7,945 nucleotides of DNA. Source: DASPPF01 sp032906705. GTDB taxonomy: Archaea; Thermoproteota; Nitrososphaeria; Nitrososphaerales; Gagatemarchaeaceae. This document shows positions 5,782 to 7,945 of the stretch, one piece after another; position 1 is the first letter of the stretch, and each line of letters begins with the position of its first letter. Under the pieces are notes generated by a model that saw nothing but the letters and a program-made list of their open reading frames with translations, was not told the DNA's origin and searched no databases. Location of the stretch: contig JAJTZC010000047.1 in assembly GCA_032906705.1 (NCBI GenBank), forward strand, positions 1 to 7,945, in the 5' to 3' direction. Made by a program: the position numbers and the translations under genes.

Positions 5782-6384
5782 TTGCCGAAGGCCGCCTTGA
5801 TCGTGGTCGATGTCCAGAACGACTTTTGCCCAGGAGGCAAACTGGCTGTCAAGGATGGTGACTCGGTCGTGCCTCGGTTGAACCGAACCATCGAATCGTT
5901 TCGCGACGCCGGACTGCCCGTGGTGTTCACCAGGGACTGGCATCCTCCAAACCATTGCTCGTTCAAGGAACAAGGAGGTGTCTGGCCGCCTCACTGCATC
6001 GCAGGAACCAAGGGGGCAGAATTCCACGGGGACCTCGACGTCCCCGACGGGTCAATCATCATCAGCAAGGCGACAAGACCGGACTTCGAGGCATATTCCG
6101 GGTTTCAGGGCACAGGTCTAGAGAGGCAGCTGAAGAGCATCGGCGCGAAAGAGCTCTTCGTAGGGGGATTAGCCACAGACTACTGCGTCAAACAGACTTC
6201 GCTGGACGCCCTAGTGGCCGGGTTCAAGGTCAACGTGATGACGGATTGCGTCAGGGGAGTCGACGCGAACATCGGTGACTCCACTTCGGCTCTGCGGCTC
6301 ATGTCGAAGAATGGTGCGAAGCTCACCACTTCACTCGAGGCAATCAAACAGAGTCGACGCGCAGCAATAGGGTCATCATCCTGA
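5782..6384 (+). CDS. pncA: Nicotinamidase
   Basis: The product, 200 residues from the TTG at 5782, hydrolyses nicotinamide to nicotinate and ammonia, feeding PncB. It is an isochorismatase-fold hydrolase. VVDVQNDFCPGG near the N-terminus supplies catalytic D10. The metal site D52-x-H54-x3-H58 lies in RDWHPPNHCSF and a further H71 in WPPHC. Catalytic K96 lies in ISKATRPDF and the nucleophile C135 in LATDYCVKQT. All family catalytic residues are present. An in-frame GTG at 5773 would add three residues, but it sits within the Shine-Dalgarno sequence; the TTG gives the usual family N-terminus (MPKAALIVVD). The gene lies directly behind pncB in a translationally tight pair. Confidence 0.93.
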   Translation: MPKAALIVVDVQNDFCPGGKLAVKDGDSVVPRLNRTIESFRDAGLPVVFTRDWHPPNHCSFKEQGGVWPPHCIAGTKGAEFHGDLDVPDGSIIISKATRPDFEAYSGFQGTGLERQLKSIGAKELFVGGLATDYCVKQTSLDALVAGFKVNVMTDCVRGVDANIGDSTSALRLMSKNGAKLTTSLEAIKQSRRAAIGSSS

Positions 6385-6454
6385 CCTTTACGGTCAGTCC
6401 AGTTCGCCCGTCGTAGCACGCTGCGCGCCAGACCTGCAATGAGAGGCGTTTTCG

Positions 6455-6462
6455 ATATTTAT
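6455..6462 (+). promoter_or_regulatory. TATA-like box for the four-cysteine protein gene
   Basis: ATATTTAT begins 26 nt before the GTG at 6481. This distance predicts transcription starting on or within a base or two of the start codon, that is, a leaderless mRNA. It also shows that the gene is not simply part of the pncBA transcript. Confidence 0.65.
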
Positions 6463-6480
6463 CTGTTGTGAACTCCGGAA

Positions 6481-6966
6481 GTGCGCGTCAGGCTTTTTAG
6501 TCCGAAGGCTGCGATAACCCGCAGTTTGTCCGAGCAGAACGAGTTCGCGAGCTGGTACCAAGCGGTGGCGGAGAACCCGGAGTACTACGCCAACACAGAG
6601 GAGGGACAGAAAGAACTCGCGGAGATGATCAGGAAGGAGTCCGAGAGGCTACTCGAGCAGATAGGCAAGACCGTCAAGAGGACCAAGGAGATAATCTTCC
6701 TGTCGCGCTACTGCCACGAGTGCCAGTTCTTCGGCGAGGGCTCAAAGACGCACTGCAACCGCTGGGACGTACGCATAGTGAAGCCGTTCTACGGGACGCC
6801 CATCTGGACGAGGGTGCCGTCGAAGACAAACATCGATGAGAAGGAGCTGGACGTCGAAGGAATCAACTGGAACGAGAAATGGAAGGAGATATCAGACAAG
6901 GTCGTCGAGCGCGCCGTGGACCTGGTCAACGGGGGCTACCCATACTACTGTTACAAGGGGAAGTAG
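6481..6966 (+). CDS. Hypothetical four-cysteine protein
   Basis: I do not recognise this 161-residue protein. Residues about 40-72 form a charged amphipathic helix, possibly a short coiled coil (GQKELAEMIRKESERLLEQI). The central part holds YCHECQFFGEG with C78 and C81, followed by C92 in HCNRW. A fourth cysteine, C157, lies four residues from the C-terminus in YPYYCYKGK. This C-x2-C-x10-C plus distant C set could bind zinc or an iron-sulfur cluster. Many aromatic residues surround it (KPFYGTPIWTR, INWNEKW). There is no signal peptide or membrane segment, so it is probably cytoplasmic. The GTG start is placed by the TATA-like box 26 nt upstream. Coding-type composition and a well-placed promoter make it a real gene. 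Function unknown. Confidence 0.8.
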   Translation: MRVRLFSPKAAITRSLSEQNEFASWYQAVAENPEYYANTEEGQKELAEMIRKESERLLEQIGKTVKRTKEIIFLSRYCHECQFFGEGSKTHCNRWDVRIVKPFYGTPIWTRVPSKTNIDEKELDVEGINWNEKWKEISDKVVERAVDLVNGGYPYYCYKGK

Positions 6967-7038
6967 AACTACTAGCGACCGCACTCTCCTGAGGTTCCAA
7001 CTGCAACTGACGCCTTTCCTCGCCACATTGGGCGCTGG

Positions 7039-7047
7039 AAATAATAA
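7039..7047 (+). promoter_or_regulatory. TATA-like box for the winged-helix gene
   Basis: AAATAATAA is the only A/T-rich stretch in the 111-nt gap after the four-cysteine protein. It begins 39 nt before the TTG start at 7078, with initiation expected near 7069. Confidence 0.5.
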
Positions 7048-7077
7048 GCCCCTTGGACACCAGTAACGGCAGTAGTA

Positions 7078-7695
7078 TTGCGGCCCACAATTGACAGCGG
7101 CATCGAGGATTCCGGGACGATGAGCGACAGGGACATGAGCGTGTTGCGGATCTTAGAAGAGGAGGACCTGACATCCTTCTCTTTCGAAGGCCTGAAGAGG
7201 AGGGTTCGGACGCATCCGGAAACCCTCTCGAGGGTCTTGGAAAGGTTGGAGGAACAGAGCATAGTCAAGAGGGGTGAGGACGGGTATCTGGTGACGCCGA
7301 AGGGCCGCCAATACCTAATGGTTCATCCGATTGAGGCTTCGGGGGAACGAATGACCCTGTTGAAGACGATGCTGCCCTCAAACCTGAGCTTGCAGCAGGT
7401 CTTCCGCGCACTGAAGGGAAAGTGGTTCGGCAGCCTTCGCTGGCTAGGCTCCTCGCAGGGAGAAGGCGACCTAGTCATGAAGTGGGTCACGGATGACGGA
7501 AAGGTGCAGCTTGACGCAAGGTTCACGTCGCTAGAGCTCACGATAGAGGGACGGTTGCTGCAGGGGAAGGAACTCGCGAACGCTGTCAGGGCGGCGCATC
7601 AGCTCCTTGCCCACATCTCAAGGTCCTATACGGAAGCGAAGCCCGGAAGTGTTCTACTCTTCGAGGTCTTCCCCTCTTACTTCATGCCCAGCTGA
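7078..7695 (+). CDS. Winged helix-turn-helix protein with an unrecognised C-terminal domain
   Basis: The 205-residue product starts with a winged-helix domain. Helices span about 20-60, with HPETLSRVLERLEEQ (46-60) as the likely recognition helix. A wing follows in VKRGEDGYLVTPKGRQYL (63-80), as in MarR/PadR-like archaeal regulators. It should bind DNA in the cytoplasm. Residues about 90-205 form a mixed alpha/beta domain (WFGSLRWLGS, GDLVMKWV, LTIEGRLLQGKELANAVRAA) that I do not recognise and that may bind a ligand or mediate dimers. TTG at 7078 fits the upstream TATA-like box. An in-frame ATG at 7120 (residue 15) would still keep the whole DNA-binding domain and is a real alternative. The downstream protease gene is a possible target, by position only. 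Confidence 0.75.
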   Translation: MRPTIDSGIEDSGTMSDRDMSVLRILEEEDLTSFSFEGLKRRVRTHPETLSRVLERLEEQSIVKRGEDGYLVTPKGRQYLMVHPIEASGERMTLLKTMLPSNLSLQQVFRALKGKWFGSLRWLGSSQGEGDLVMKWVTDDGKVQLDARFTSLELTIEGRLLQGKELANAVRAAHQLLAHISRSYTEAKPGSVLLFEVFPSYFMPS

Positions 7696-7761
7696 CGTGA
7701 CCTAGTTCCTAGCGTACCCCATCAACAAGTAGAGGCCGTTTCCTAGGACCTGACGGTAACA

Positions 7762-7945
7762 ATGCAAACAAACAGTTCTGAATTCCTGCAACGTCTCTCG
7801 GGGGCGATCGAGGATGCGGCGAGGGGCGCCTCACCGTCCGTTGTGAGCGTGGGCCTCGACGGAAGGACCGGTACGGGCGTGGTCATCGACGGCGAAGGCC
7901 ACATTCTTACCGCGAGCCACGTGGTCAGAAGGCTGGACGAAACCG
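7762..7945 (+). CDS. Trypsin-like serine protease (HtrA/S1C type), 5' part
   Basis: The first 61 codons of a gene cut by the window end. After an amphipathic start (SSEFLQRLSGAIEDAARGA) comes SVVSVG, then GTGVVIDGEGHILTASHVV (37-55), the strand-turn-strand that carries the catalytic histidine (H53) in HtrA/DegP-like proteases. The Asp and Ser of the triad and any PDZ domain would lie beyond 7945. No hydrophobic signal or membrane segment precedes the protease domain, so the product appears cytoplasmic, unlike most HtrA proteins. The ATG has no Shine-Dalgarno and no clear TATA box; a TCCTAGGA palindrome (7740-7747) sits 15-22 nt upstream. The frame is open to the edge. Confidence 0.8.
   Translation, partial: MQTNSSEFLQRLSGAIEDAARGASPSVVSVGLDGRTGTGVVIDGEGHILTASHVVRRLDET

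Overview
The window reads as a chromosomal segment of an archaeon. It carries archaeal translation factor aIF5A with a hypusine-site lysine, the ribosome-biogenesis endonuclease Nob1, transcription factor B (TFB), and an archaeal-type nicotinate phosphoribosyltransferase. AT-rich TATA-like boxes stand 25-40 nt ahead of start codons, giving leaderless or near-leaderless mRNAs. The DNA is moderately GC-rich with AT concentrated in promoters. TTG is the most common start codon here. A tRNA-Ala with an extra segment in its variable region fits a TACK-type lineage (Thaumarchaeota/Nitrososphaeria-like) somewhat better than a euryarchaeon, but the phylum is not fixed by what I can see.

Layout. Positions 18-1066 hold a divergent pair, aIF5A (minus) and Nob1 (plus), both information-processing genes. 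Positions 1067-2132 hold TFB, behind a strong TATA box flanked by two inverted repeats. Positions 2268-3557 hold a stand-alone FAD/NADH-dependent reductase of the ferredoxin/rubredoxin-reductase (AIF-like) type. Positions 3558-3782 hold no convincing gene, only a possible remnant of a small membrane protein. Positions 3783-3874 (minus) encode tRNA-Ala(CGC) with about 19 extra nucleotides in the variable region, probably a non-canonical intron. A compact divergent promoter region separates it from a Nudix-fold gene (3957-4475).

Positions 4556-6384 form an NAD-salvage unit: pncB (nicotinate phosphoribosyltransferase) followed by pncA (nicotinamidase). A perfect Shine-Dalgarno sequence sits on the pncB stop codon. 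Together the two enzymes convert nicotinamide to nicotinate to nicotinate mononucleotide (Preiss-Handler route). The Nudix-like protein just upstream has lost most of the catalytic Nudix box, so it may bind rather than cleave a nucleotide.

Positions 6481-7945 hold an unrecognised four-cysteine protein (leaderless GTG start), a winged-helix DNA-binding protein with an unrecognised C-terminal domain, and the 5' end of a trypsin-like (HtrA/S1C-type) serine protease without a visible signal peptide, cut by the window edge.

Most genes look like ordinary archaeal housekeeping. The parts most worth a second look are the tRNA insertion, the operator-like repeats around the tfb promoter, the degenerate Nudix protein beside pncBA, and the orphan four-cysteine protein. 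No mobile element, CRISPR array, or defence or biosynthetic cassette is visible.
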